Positions 1 through 7,865 of a stretch of 36,609 bases of DNA are shown here, piece by piece (positions within the stretch are counted from its first letter, which is position 1; each line of letters opens with the position of its first letter). Under the pieces are notes generated by a model. That model worked only from the letters and a program-made list of their open reading frames with translations, made no database searches and was not told the DNA's origin. This DNA comes from Coriobacteriia bacterium. GTDB lineage: Bacteria; Actinomycetota; Coriobacteriia; Anaerosomatales; JAAXUF01. The DNA lies in assembly GCA_013334745.1 (NCBI GenBank), contig JAAXWY010000023.1, positions 1 through 36,609 on the forward strand, in the 5' to 3' direction. The translations under genes were made by a program, and so were the position numbers.

Positions 1-280
1 GCCATGCGGACTGTGAGCCCGCGGCAGCCCGTGTGTCGTCGTACTCACGGTGCAGCGTGGTGCCCACGTTGATCCACGGCGGGGTGGCAAGTGCGGCGCC
101 CTCAGCGCCACTCTCGAAGCCGGCGTCCACCAACGTGCCGTCGGCGGCCAGCGCGGGCAGCGCGAACGCGAGTGCGAGTGCGAGTGTCAGCAGCAGCGCG
201 AGAAGCGCGCGGCGTGTTCGATACCCCCAAGCTCCATCAGGACGTGACGACGCGGACACGGCATACGTGTTCCCGATCAC
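1..280 (-). CDS. N-terminus of a secreted protein (runs off the left edge)
   Basis: Reading the minus strand from a GTG at 280 gives an open frame to the window edge (about 93 codons). The start is set by GGAGG (complement of 286-290), five bases upstream. Residues about 21-47 form a signal peptide: an Arg-Arg pair, then a Leu/Ala-rich stretch ending in Ala-Leu-Ala-Ala. The mature part opens with a Gly-Thr-Leu-Val-Asp-Ala-Gly-Phe-Glu-Ser-Gly pattern, common at the start of extracellular beta-sandwich (carbohydrate-binding-like) domains. The function cannot be named from this fragment. Transcription diverges from the small zinc-finger gene at 577. Confidence 0.7.
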   Translation of the reverse strand, partial: MIGNTYAVSASSRPDGAWGYRTRRALLALLLTLALALAFALPALAADGTLVDAGFESGAEGAALATPPWINVGTTLHREYDDTRAAAGSQSAW

Positions 281-576
281 AAGAGCCTCCGATTGATTTG
301 CGCGACCCCCCACGGGTGCGTGTTACTAAGGAATTGCAGGCAGAATTCGCTAGTAGGTAGAGAAGAGGAATCTCACGATTCCTAATAGACCGGCACGGCA
401 AGTGTTAAGTCCCATGAACTACGTGTCAAGGGTATCGGCTAACCCTTGCGCAGGGATGAGTGAAATCTGTCACAGAGCGAACACAATTCGCTCGATGTTG
501 GCTTCAGGATTGCTAACAAGTTGCCGAAGAATGAATCAGTTGATTACAGGAGCTCCAGTTAAGGGAGATGATCCTG
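281..576. other. Divergent intergenic region with two small inverted repeats
   Basis: About 296 bases without a convincing gene, between a leftward secreted-protein gene and a rightward small ORF, so it should hold both promoters. It is less GC-rich than its surroundings. Two inverted repeats are visible: a 7-bp stem with a 4-base loop at 366-383 (AGGAATC/GATTCCT) and a 7-bp stem with an 8-base loop at 427-448 (CAAGGGT/ACCCTTG). They could be operators or leader hairpins. I could not place -35/-10 boxes with confidence on either strand. Confidence 0.4.
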
Positions 577-711
577 ATGGTGAGCAAGAGCACATGCCCG
601 GCCTGCAAAGGCAACCGCTACATCAAGGTCAAGGACGCGACCGGTCACGACGCGCATAAGAAGTGTCCCGAGTGCGCGGGTCGTGGATTCAAGGTCACCG
701 TCAAACGGTAG
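577..711 (+). CDS. 44-residue zinc-finger protein with two CxxCxG motifs
   Basis: ATG at 577 is preceded by AAGGGAG at 561-567, nine bases upstream; an in-frame ATG at 568 would lie directly on that site and is less likely. The product has two cysteine pairs, C-P-A-C-K-G near residues 7-12 and C-P-E-C-A-G near residues 30-35, the CxxCxG pattern of the DnaJ central zinc domain and related RNA/protein-binding zinc fingers. It is basic and ends Thr-Val-Lys-Arg. It has no membrane segment. A strong hairpin follows at 737-756. It may be a stand-alone zinc-binding regulator or chaperone-like peptide; the role is unknown. Confidence 0.7.
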   Translation: MVSKSTCPACKGNRYIKVKDATGHDAHKKCPECAGRGFKVTVKR

Positions 712-736
712 CCGCCAAGAGGCACCGGATCAGATA

Positions 737-756
737 GGCCGCCCGCACGGGCGGCC
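737..756. terminator. Hairpin between convergent genes
   Basis: A perfect palindrome, GGCCGCCC-GCAC-GGGCGGCC, followed by the T-rich TTCGCTGTCTTT on the plus strand. It lies 25 bases after the 44-residue gene and 37 bases after the end of the minus-strand amidase gene, so it can end transcription from both sides. The U-tract is imperfect on the plus strand and absent on the minus strand. Confidence 0.65.
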
Positions 757-792
757 TTCGCTGTCTTTGGTCTCTGTCGATGCACCCAAATT

Positions 793-1629
793 CTAACGGT
801 ACTCAAAGTCCTTCAGAGCTTCAGCGATTGACTCAGCGATACGCTGGCGACCGGACGGGCTTGTGAGCAGCTTGCGGTCGGCCTCATTGTCGCCAACCTC
901 TAGAAGCACCCTGTACTTCGCATGGTTGCGAGACTTCTCAAGACTATAGAGCCGAAGAGTCCGAATCCCGCGGTCACGAATTCTCAAATCGTCCGAGAGT
1001 GCGCTGACCAGCGCTCGCGTCAATGCGCGAGAACGAGCGTCGCGCGGCATGCACTCGCCGAGTACGCCACTGGGCGCACCTCCGTCGTTGTGTATTGAGA
1101 TGAACACGTCAGCCTTAGCTCGGTTCGACTTCGCGAGCTCAGAGTCGAACGCCGCGGGATTTCGAGGAGACGGTCGATAGTTGTTGCTGCCGGTCAGACC
1201 CATACCGGTCTCCCATGCCTTCACGTGCTCAAACTCGGGCAAGGCCTCGATTGTCCGGTCAACGATGTCCCCGCACACTTTGTACTCCGCGTACCCGCGA
1301 TAGCCGGTGTCCGCCTGATGGGACGGCTGCCATGCGATCACGAGCGGCTGCTCCTCTGGTGGCCCGGGCTGTGGAGCGGCACTCGGCTCAACAGTAGCGG
1401 ACGGAGGTGCCGCCGCCGACGCAACCACCGCGGCAGTGATTGGCGCGCTCGAAGTCACTGCGGACGGCCGCTCGACGGGGACCGGCCGTGTGTCGGTCGG
1501 CGCCTGATTCGAAATGGCAAGGTATGCCGCCGAACCGAGCGCCGCCGCGAGTGCAAGACCAGCAAACAGCGCCCCTATCGGCACACGACGCTTTCTCGGC
1601 GCACGACGCCGATACGATGGCTCGGTCAC
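793..1629 (-). CDS. Membrane-anchored N-acetylmuramoyl-L-alanine amidase-like protein (Amidase_3 fold)
   Basis: 278 residues. A basic N-terminus, a membrane helix at about 17-39, a Pro/Ala/Ser-rich linker to about residue 93, then an Amidase_3-type domain. Expected zinc ligands are visible at His104 (P-S-H-Q), Glu115 and His180 (I-S-I-H-N-D), and the catalytic Glu at 244 (L-L-E-V-G). It is more divergent than the two 302-residue amidases in this window: the first motif reads W-Q-P-S-H-Q rather than D-A-G-H-Q. The family cuts the amide bond between MurNAc and the stem peptide. The GTG start overlaps the stop of the SPOR-domain kinase by 4 bases, and this is the last gene of the nine-gene run. 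Activity is likely but less certain than for the paralogues. Confidence 0.8.
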   Translation of the reverse strand: MTEPSYRRRAPRKRRVPIGALFAGLALAAALGSAAYLAISNQAPTDTRPVPVERPSAVTSSAPITAAVVASAAAPPSATVEPSAAPQPGPPEEQPLVIAWQPSHQADTGYRGYAEYKVCGDIVDRTIEALPEFEHVKAWETGMGLTGSNNYRPSPRNPAAFDSELAKSNRAKADVFISIHNDGGAPSGVLGECMPRDARSRALTRALVSALSDDLRIRDRGIRTLRLYSLEKSRNHAKYRVLLEVGDNEADRKLLTSPSGRQRIAESIAEALKDFEYR

Positions 1630-2987
1630 TGCACCTTCTTAGCGTACGCACCCGAGAATCCTTCACGCTTCATGCCGGATGCCGCGTCCTGTGCCTCCGA
1701 CTTGGTGGCGTAGGGTCCCGAACAAACCACCCAGATACTCTGCCCCGGCTTACCGATGGAGTCATAGTCTGCCGTATCAAGCACCAGTGCCGGATACCCG
1801 GCGCTCTCAAGCTCATCGGCCTTGGCGCGTGCTGCAGACTTGCGCTCGTTCGCGTAGAAGAACGCACCCCAGAACGGAGTTGAGGGCGCACCCGGGGAGC
1901 CTTGGTTCGATGCCGCTTGAGCAGAAGGCTCGGCTGCAGGGTCTGCGCCACCATCGGGCTGGATGACGACCAGGTCTCCGTTCGCGCTCGAGGTTCCTGG
2001 AGGCACCGGATTGGACACGACCGACCCGGTCGTCCCCGAGCCCGAGAACATCCAGAACCCGACCGCTGCCGCAATTCCGAGTGCAACGAGTGCTGCGACA
2101 AGCCCGGATGACACTGACCTTCCCGACGCTGGCGCCGGTTGCACACCGCTGCCACCCGCGGCAGGCATCGCTCCGCCTGCAGCGCGGCGGAGATCATCGG
2201 CCATCTCCTGAGCTGACGAGTACCTCGCATCAGGGTTCTTCTCGAGTGATCTGGCCACAACAGCCGCAATTGGGCCCGTGGCCTTCATCTCCGGTATGGG
2301 AGGAGGCATCTCGTTGGCGATGCGAAACATCATGGTGGTCGTTGCCTCAGCCCAGAACGGGTTACGCCCCGAGAGGGTCTCGTAGCCAACGACCCCAAGC
2401 GAGAAGAGGTCACTACGTCCGTCTACCGGCTGGCCCAGAATCTGTTCGGGCGACATATAGCCAGGAGTGCCGATAAGCGTGCCCATCTGTGTTGCGTTAG
2501 CGGCTCCCCCATCCAGCACCTTCGCGATACCAAAGTCGGCGACCTTAACGCGGCCGTCATCGAGCAAGAAGATGTTGTCGGGCTTGATGTCCCTGTGAAC
2601 GATGCCAGCTCGATGCGCAGCCGCCAGCGCGTCGAGAACCTCAAGCAAGATTCCGACCGACGCTCCGGCACTCAGCCCGCCACCATCCAGAGCGTCCCCC
2701 AGCGACTGACCCTCAAGCAGTTCCATCGCAATGAAGTGCCGATCGCCATCATCGAAGACGTCAAAGACCTGAACGACGTTGGGGTGCGCTAACCGGGCGG
2801 CCGCTCGGGCTTCACGTTGGAAGCGTTCGATCATGTCGACCTGCAGGCCCTCAGAAGTACCAGCTGCAAAGGTGAGTTCCTTGAGCGCCACGGGCCGCTC
2901 GAGCGTTAGATCGTATGCGCGATAGACGACACCCATCGCGCCCCGGCCAATCTCCTGCTCGATTCGGTAACGCTGCAGTCCAGACAA
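1626..2987 (-). CDS. Transmembrane Ser/Thr protein kinase with extracellular SPOR domain
   Basis: 453 residues. Kinase domain about 7-270: glycine loop G-R-G-A-M-G at 14-19, Lys36, HRD 131-133, DFG 151-153 and a G-T-P-G-Y-M-S-P-E-Q activation-segment end, all intact. A membrane helix lies near 293-316. The last 83 residues (about 371-453) look like a SPOR domain (F-W-G-A-F-F-Y start, V-V-C-S-G-P-Y centre), a fold that binds glycan strands stripped of peptide by amidases. TTG start at 2987 with AGGGAG seven bases upstream (complement of 2995-3000). It overlaps an amidase gene by 4 bases, so sensor and amidase are probably made together. It likely reports amidase activity or septal wall state to the cytoplasm; that role is inferred. 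Confidence 0.9.
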   Translation of the reverse strand: MSGLQRYRIEQEIGRGAMGVVYRAYDLTLERPVALKELTFAAGTSEGLQVDMIERFQREARAAARLAHPNVVQVFDVFDDGDRHFIAMELLEGQSLGDALDGGGLSAGASVGILLEVLDALAAAHRAGIVHRDIKPDNIFLLDDGRVKVADFGIAKVLDGGAANATQMGTLIGTPGYMSPEQILGQPVDGRSDLFSLGVVGYETLSGRNPFWAEATTTMMFRIANEMPPPIPEMKATGPIAAVVARSLEKNPDARYSSAQEMADDLRRAAGGAMPAAGGSGVQPAPASGRSVSSGLVAALVALGIAAAVGFWMFSGSGTTGSVVSNPVPPGTSSANGDLVVIQPDGGADPAAEPSAQAASNQGSPGAPSTPFWGAFFYANERKSAARAKADELESAGYPALVLDTADYDSIGKPGQSIWVVCSGPYATKSEAQDAASGMKREGFSGAYAKKVQ

Positions 2988-2998
2988 TGCGCTGCTCC

Positions 2999-4858
2999 CT
3001 ATGGCCCTGTTGAACTGGTCGCGCTGATGGAGGCATCTGTTGCTCCACCCAGAATCTCATTGAGGCCCAGGCGGTTCGTTGCGAGGGCAACCGTCACCTG
3101 CTGATCGATCTGCTGGAACGGTGCATCCAGGGACCCCAGATTTACTGAGTCCACTTTCGCCGAGGAGATCTTTTGACCTCGTGCCTCCGTCGACACAACA
3201 CCTGCCATCATCGTGCGAACCTTATCGACCGAGTCACTGAGGGACTGTGCGGTCGTGCCGAGCACTTGGTACACCGGCCCAAAGAACCTGGATCGCGGTG
3301 TGGCCGATGCAATATCTGAGCGGTACGCGTTGAGTTCGTCGACGAGATCGTCAAGCTCCCGATTCTCCGTCTTCAGTGAGACCTTCACCTTTGCCGGCTT
3401 CTTTGGATCAGAGGGGAAGTCCCAGTAGTTGGTCTCATATGTGTACTCCGATGAGTACTGCCATCCATACCAGTAGTCGTACGTCGAAGACACGGTGTAG
3501 CTGTCCTCCCACTTGCGAGTCTCGGCGGCATTGTGCGATTCCACCTCAGCTACCCGCTTACTGTATCGACGACGTCGAGCCGCCCACTCCTTGTCCCAAT
3601 TGTCGAGATCTCGCTCATTGCGCGCAGCATCTGCCTTGACCTTGGACACGCAACCTTTGAGGTCCACCCAGAGGCCTTTGAGGCGCGCCACATCGGCTGC
3701 CATCGCCTTGCCTTCAACGATGATCGCTGCCTTGCGGGCGTTCTCGGCAGCGAGCGCCTTCTGCTTGTACGAATACCAGGCGGCTCCGGAAACGCCGGCC
3801 ACCAGCAGAAGGGCCGCGACTCCAACCGCGATCCATTTAGCACTCGCCGGCAGCTTGCGCTTCGGCTTGAGCTGAGCCGCCTGCTCCGCGTTCGCCGCGC
3901 GAGCGACGGCCGCTGCCTCGATCGCGGCAATGTCCGGTGCCGTCTGCGTCTCAAGATCCGACAGCATCTCGGCGGCAGATTGATACCGTAGATCGGTCTC
4001 CTTCGCCGTCGCCTTTCTGATGACGGGCGTGACGAATGCCGGCAAGCCCTCAATGAAGGGGTCAAGCGGCGGGACATCCTCGTACGCAAGCCTATACATC
4101 GTCGTCGTGGGCTGGTCGGCGTGGAAGGGATTTGAGCCGATCAGGGCCTCATGGAGGATGATTCCGATGGCGAAGATGTCGCTCCGCGCATCCAGCTCAT
4201 CACCCCTGATCTGCTCGGGTGACATGTAGCCCACAGTGCCAACGACCTGACCCGCAACGGTAAGGCCCGCGCCTTCGTCTAGTCGGGCAACACCGAAGTC
4301 GGCGACCTTGACGCCGCCATCGGGTGTGACGAATACGTTCGCGGGCTTCAGATCCCGATGCACCACGCCAGCCGCAGAAGCAACCTCGAGCGCAGCGAGC
4401 ATCTGCGTCGCAACGCCGATCGCCGCCTCCCAGGGCAGGGGGCCTCGCTTGAGCACCTCATCAAGTGACTCACCCTCGACGTACTCCATCACGATGAAGT
4501 GTCGTTCCCCCTCAGAGAAGGATCCGAGCGTCTTCACGATGTTCTCGCTGTCGAGCGCCCCCGCTACCTCCGCTTCGAGATCGAACCGTCCGCGCATTTC
4601 TGCGGCCTTCTCGGGCGTGGTGTTCTCGGGTATCACGAGTTCCTTCAGGGCTACGCGAGTCCCCGATTGCGTATCGGATGCAAGGTAGACGACGCCCATC
4701 GCGCCTCGACCGATCTCCCGATCGATCTCGTAACGAGCCAAACCCTCCAACTCCGGACCGGCTACCGTTTCGGCTTGCGGCTCAGATTCGGACTGCGGTT
4801 GCTTGACCGGCTCCCCCTGAGATGACTGCTGCTTGTTGTGCTTGCGCTTCTTGCCCAC
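2999..4858 (-). CDS. Transmembrane Ser/Thr protein kinase with coiled-coil, Tyr/Trp-rich ectodomain
   Basis: 619 residues. A charged, Gln-rich tail (1-40) precedes the kinase domain (about 43-305): glycine loop 50-55, Lys72, HRD 167-169, DFG 187-189, with M-S-P-E-Q closing the activation segment. Ala-rich juxtamembrane region 310-335, membrane helix about 341-363, then about 255 residues outside. The ectodomain is mostly charged helix of coiled-coil type, interrupted at about 454-481 by a segment with eight Tyr and three Trp. I know no family with this ectodomain. GTG start at 4858 with GGGGA upstream; 10 bases after the lipase-VWA-FHA gene and 11 bases before the SPOR kinase gene. The kinase assignment is firm; the sensed signal is unknown. 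Confidence 0.9.
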   Translation of the reverse strand: MGKKRKHNKQQSSQGEPVKQPQSESEPQAETVAGPELEGLARYEIDREIGRGAMGVVYLASDTQSGTRVALKELVIPENTTPEKAAEMRGRFDLEAEVAGALDSENIVKTLGSFSEGERHFIVMEYVEGESLDEVLKRGPLPWEAAIGVATQMLAALEVASAAGVVHRDLKPANVFVTPDGGVKVADFGVARLDEGAGLTVAGQVVGTVGYMSPEQIRGDELDARSDIFAIGIILHEALIGSNPFHADQPTTTMYRLAYEDVPPLDPFIEGLPAFVTPVIRKATAKETDLRYQSAAEMLSDLETQTAPDIAAIEAAAVARAANAEQAAQLKPKRKLPASAKWIAVGVAALLLVAGVSGAAWYSYKQKALAAENARKAAIIVEGKAMAADVARLKGLWVDLKGCVSKVKADAARNERDLDNWDKEWAARRRRYSKRVAEVESHNAAETRKWEDSYTVSSTYDYWYGWQYSSEYTYETNYWDFPSDPKKPAKVKVSLKTENRELDDLVDELNAYRSDIASATPRSRFFGPVYQVLGTTAQSLSDSVDKVRTMMAGVVSTEARGQKISSAKVDSVNLGSLDAPFQQIDQQVTVALATNRLGLNEILGGATDASISATSSTGP

Positions 4859-4868
4859 TTAGAGTCCC

Positions 4869-7181
4869 CTATCCCCTCAAAGACCTGAACACCAGCATTG
4901 CATCGCCCAAGAACAGCACATCGCCATCCCCAAGCGTGATCTCCCCATCAAGTTGTTCCCCGTTGACCAGCGTACCCGAACTGCTGGCTGCGTCCCTCAA
5001 GACTGCGTCGCGCTTGCCTACAATCACCACGGCGTGGTGCCGAGAGACGCTGCGGTCATTGAGCACAACGTCATTATCGGCATCTCGTCCGATGCGGTTC
5101 ACCCCGCTGCTTAGAGGAAACTGACCGCCCGATTCTGACTGCAGCGCCCACAGCACTGTCTGAGTCGATTCCGCAGAGACTCCACCCGCACGTTCGGGGG
5201 ATTTCTCAGGTGCCTCGCCCCGGCGTCCGCGAGCGACTACAGCCGCAACGGCACCCGCAAGACAAAGCGCTCCGAGAAACAGCAGGACCCCACTTCCGTC
5301 CGATACCGTACCGCCCGCAACTGCTGCGGGAGCCGGCGCTGTTGTCGGGACGGCTGGCGCTGGTTGAGTGGTGGGCTCGAACGCCGCCAAAGCGTAGTAC
5401 GGCTCTTGATCCATCGATGTGCTTTCACCGTATACCGACAGCTCCCAGTCGCCCTGCTTTGCGTTCTCGATGAAGACTTGGGCTGGCGATGTGCTGCGCA
5501 CAACCTTGAGCCCCGGGTAGCCGTCTGCGATCTCTACTCCGTCAGGATCCTTGAGCTTGAGTTCGAGCGTGCTTCCAGGCCAGTAGAGGACTGCCTGCAG
5601 CGTGCCGCTCGTCTCACCAACCGTGAAAGAACCGGCGCTGTCGGTCTGTCCTTGTGCGACTGAACCCTGATACTTGCCAAGAACCTGAGACGTCGCAGCG
5701 ACCTGGGAGTACAAGAAGCCGCCCGCAAGTCCGACTAGTGATGATGGGTCTGCGTACGAATAGCGGTCATCGTTGCCAGCGACCGCCTTGAGCAGCTCCT
5801 CGTCGATGTCGTATCCAGGCGTGCCAAACCCGATGGTGTAAATGGTGATCCCCTTGTCACGGGCCTCGTCGGCCGCTGAGATGATCTGATCGTTCGTGTT
5901 GCCCTGCTCATCGACGCCGTCCGAGAGCAGGATCATGACGGGTGAGTTCGCGCCGGCCAACTGCTCCATGCCGGTTTGAATGGCATCTACCAGGTTCGTG
6001 CTGCCGCCGGCGTCGAGGCCCTGGATTGAAGTACGGAGCTTCTTGTACTTGACGGTGGGGCTTTCGATCGGCTCAGCAGCCTCGTTGAATCGGACAAGCC
6101 CGACTTTCGAGTTGACTCCCGACTGTTTGCCAACCCCTTCAACGATGTCGAGGGCCGCGTCGGCGGCCGTCTTCGCGGATTCAATCTTCTCGCCGATCAT
6201 CGATCCGGAGCAGTCGAGGACGAGAGATGTCGAGGGGGACTTTGTGCTGACTGGGCCGCCCTTGACTGCGGCATCGTAGCGTCCCTTGACGAACTTCTTT
6301 ACCCCATCATCACTGCATACGGCCTCGTCCTCGTCGGCATCTGAGAGGTTCCCAGGGTGGACGTAGTCCCACATCCAGCCGGCAATGTTCTCCGAGTGGA
6401 TAGAATCGGCCCAGTAGCTGACCCATGGGACCTTCGACCTGGCGCTTGGGCCTGGCTTGGCTTCGACTGTCTTTACCAGACCGTCTCCCCAGTAGGGCCA
6501 GTGGTTGCCCACGACGTAGGCGTAGTTCGCGTCTACCGGAGTTGATGCGGCATCTTGGTCCAGTGAGTCCACAATCGACTCAGCTGACGACACTTGCATC
6601 TGCTTGCCACCGTCGCTGCTGTACCAATCAGCGATCCATGGGGCAACCACCCCAGCGCCACCGAGCGACAGCTCATCGAGTACTGAAACGCCCCCGTGCG
6701 GCGATGTAATGGTTACCAGACCGAGCACGTCGTCGGCGTACTTCCTGCCGCTGGCACCCTGCATGTACGTTCGCGAAACGAGCCCGCCCATACTGTGCGC
6801 GACAACAAAGACCTGGTCGCACTTGTCCCGCTTTCGAATCACCTCGATCGCTGCACCGAGATTGCGTGCATTTTGGCGTATGTCGCCCTTCCCGTCTTGA
6901 AGCGCGTGATAGTCGAACAGATACACAACCGGCTCGTCAGACGCATAGTAGAAGGCCGAGCTGACACCGGCTTTGAGAAGCGCCCACTCTGTGTCCTTCT
7001 TCACCGTCTCTCGACCGTCGATCCAGCCGGATGCCAGCCACCTCTCACTCGAGTCGCTCCAGCCGTGTACCAACAGTACGGGGGGACGCTTCGCGGCGAA
7101 CGCTGATGGCGCACACAGCGCGCAGAGCAGCAGAGTGCCCGTCAACGCGATTGCCCATCGCTTCGCGAGCCGCTTCATCAC
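4869..7181 (-). CDS. Exported lipase-VWA protein with membrane helix and cytoplasmic FHA domain
   Basis: 770 residues, an unusual four-part fusion. Signal peptide 1-29. Alpha/beta-hydrolase of lipase/PGAP1 type about 32-290: oxyanion His-Gly at 39-40, nucleophile elbow A-H-S-M-G with Ser130, and candidate Asp233 (G-D-G-L-V) and His262. VWA domain about 318-490 with an intact MIDAS: D323-x-S325-x-S327, Thr395, and Asp421 in S-D-G. A beta-sandwich-like stretch 510-600, a Pro/Ala linker, membrane helix 631-650, and an FHA domain 685-768 (G-R at 698-699, S-R-H-H at 713-716). The expected topology is hydrolase and VWA outside, FHA inside to read phosphothreonine. GTG at 7181 or ATG at 7178; it overlaps the zinc-ribbon gene by 4 bases. 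The substrate is unknown. The paralogue at 17702 has lost the Ser and the FHA. Confidence 0.88.
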   Translation of the reverse strand: MMKRLAKRWAIALTGTLLLCALCAPSAFAAKRPPVLLVHGWSDSSERWLASGWIDGRETVKKDTEWALLKAGVSSAFYYASDEPVVYLFDYHALQDGKGDIRQNARNLGAAIEVIRKRDKCDQVFVVAHSMGGLVSRTYMQGASGRKYADDVLGLVTITSPHGGVSVLDELSLGGAGVVAPWIADWYSSDGGKQMQVSSAESIVDSLDQDAASTPVDANYAYVVGNHWPYWGDGLVKTVEAKPGPSARSKVPWVSYWADSIHSENIAGWMWDYVHPGNLSDADEDEAVCSDDGVKKFVKGRYDAAVKGGPVSTKSPSTSLVLDCSGSMIGEKIESAKTAADAALDIVEGVGKQSGVNSKVGLVRFNEAAEPIESPTVKYKKLRTSIQGLDAGGSTNLVDAIQTGMEQLAGANSPVMILLSDGVDEQGNTNDQIISAADEARDKGITIYTIGFGTPGYDIDEELLKAVAGNDDRYSYADPSSLVGLAGGFLYSQVAATSQVLGKYQGSVAQGQTDSAGSFTVGETSGTLQAVLYWPGSTLELKLKDPDGVEIADGYPGLKVVRSTSPAQVFIENAKQGDWELSVYGESTSMDQEPYYALAAFEPTTQPAPAVPTTAPAPAAVAGGTVSDGSGVLLFLGALCLAGAVAAVVARGRRGEAPEKSPERAGGVSAESTQTVLWALQSESGGQFPLSSGVNRIGRDADNDVVLNDRSVSRHHAVVIVGKRDAVLRDAASSSGTLVNGEQLDGEITLGDGDVLFLGDAMLVFRSLRG

Positions 7182-7822
7182 TGGACCGCCGTCCGAGACT
7201 CAAGGATTTGTCGGTCCCACAGCATGCTCTGCACCCATTTGCCACTCTCGTTGATGTAGTAGGCCTCGGTGCGAATGGGCTTCGGAGCATTGGCGTACCC
7301 AAGATCGAGCGTTACCACGACAATCGACTTCGCCGCATCGAGATACTCGACCTCGATGATTGAATACGACTTGAGTGGTCCGGCGATAGCGACCACCTCC
7401 GCACACCGCGTTTCCCACTCACTTCGGCTGACCGCCGCCTTATCGCCAGTCGAGAGACCCTCGTAGTGCCCCGAGTAGTCCGCTGCAGCAAACTTGCCGA
7501 GATCGGAGTTGGTTACCGAAGCCACCTCGCTCGACTTTGGCCGGGACGAGAGGTCCACCGCTCCAGACGCATCAACACTCGCCGTCGTCACTCCGACAGG
7601 CGCCCCACCGCCGCCACCGCCCCCGCTGGTGGCCGACAGTGCTGCAACGACGAGTAGGAGTCCGGCAGCGGCTGCGATCACACCCACCCACACGCCGTTA
7701 CCGGGCTTGGGCTGATCCGAGACGGGTTGCCCCGCATCAGCGGCCCCCTTCAGGGTAGACCCGCACTCCAGACACCTCTGCGCGGTATCGAAGTTCTCAG
7801 CGCCACATTCGCCGCACTTCAT
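7178..7822 (-). CDS. Zinc-ribbon membrane protein with small extracytoplasmic domain
   Basis: 214 residues. An N-terminal zinc ribbon with Cys3, Cys6, Cys17 and Cys20 (C-x2-C and C-x2-C), a linker, a membrane helix at about 44-65, a run of glycines, then about 130 residues outside. The outer part has alternating hydrophobic strands and two Trp residues (S-E-W-E-T-R-C and K-W-V-Q-S-M) and looks like a small alpha+beta domain of NTF2/DUF4878-like type; this is a guess. ATG start with GGAGGGGAG immediately upstream. It shares the zinc ribbon and the helix-plus-glycine exit with the 109-residue protein at 20869. It lies between an amidase and the lipase-VWA-FHA gene. The function is unknown. Confidence 0.8.
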   Translation of the reverse strand: MKCGECGAENFDTAQRCLECGSTLKGAADAGQPVSDQPKPGNGVWVGVIAAAAGLLLVVAALSATSGGGGGGGAPVGVTTASVDASGAVDLSSRPKSSEVASVTNSDLGKFAAADYSGHYEGLSTGDKAAVSRSEWETRCAEVVAIAGPLKSYSIIEVEYLDAAKSIVVVTLDLGYANAPKPIRTEAYYINESGKWVQSMLWDRQILESRTAVQ

Positions 7823-7865
7823 GGGACTCCCCTCCCGGTCCCCCGACCGGTCCGTTACCTACGGC

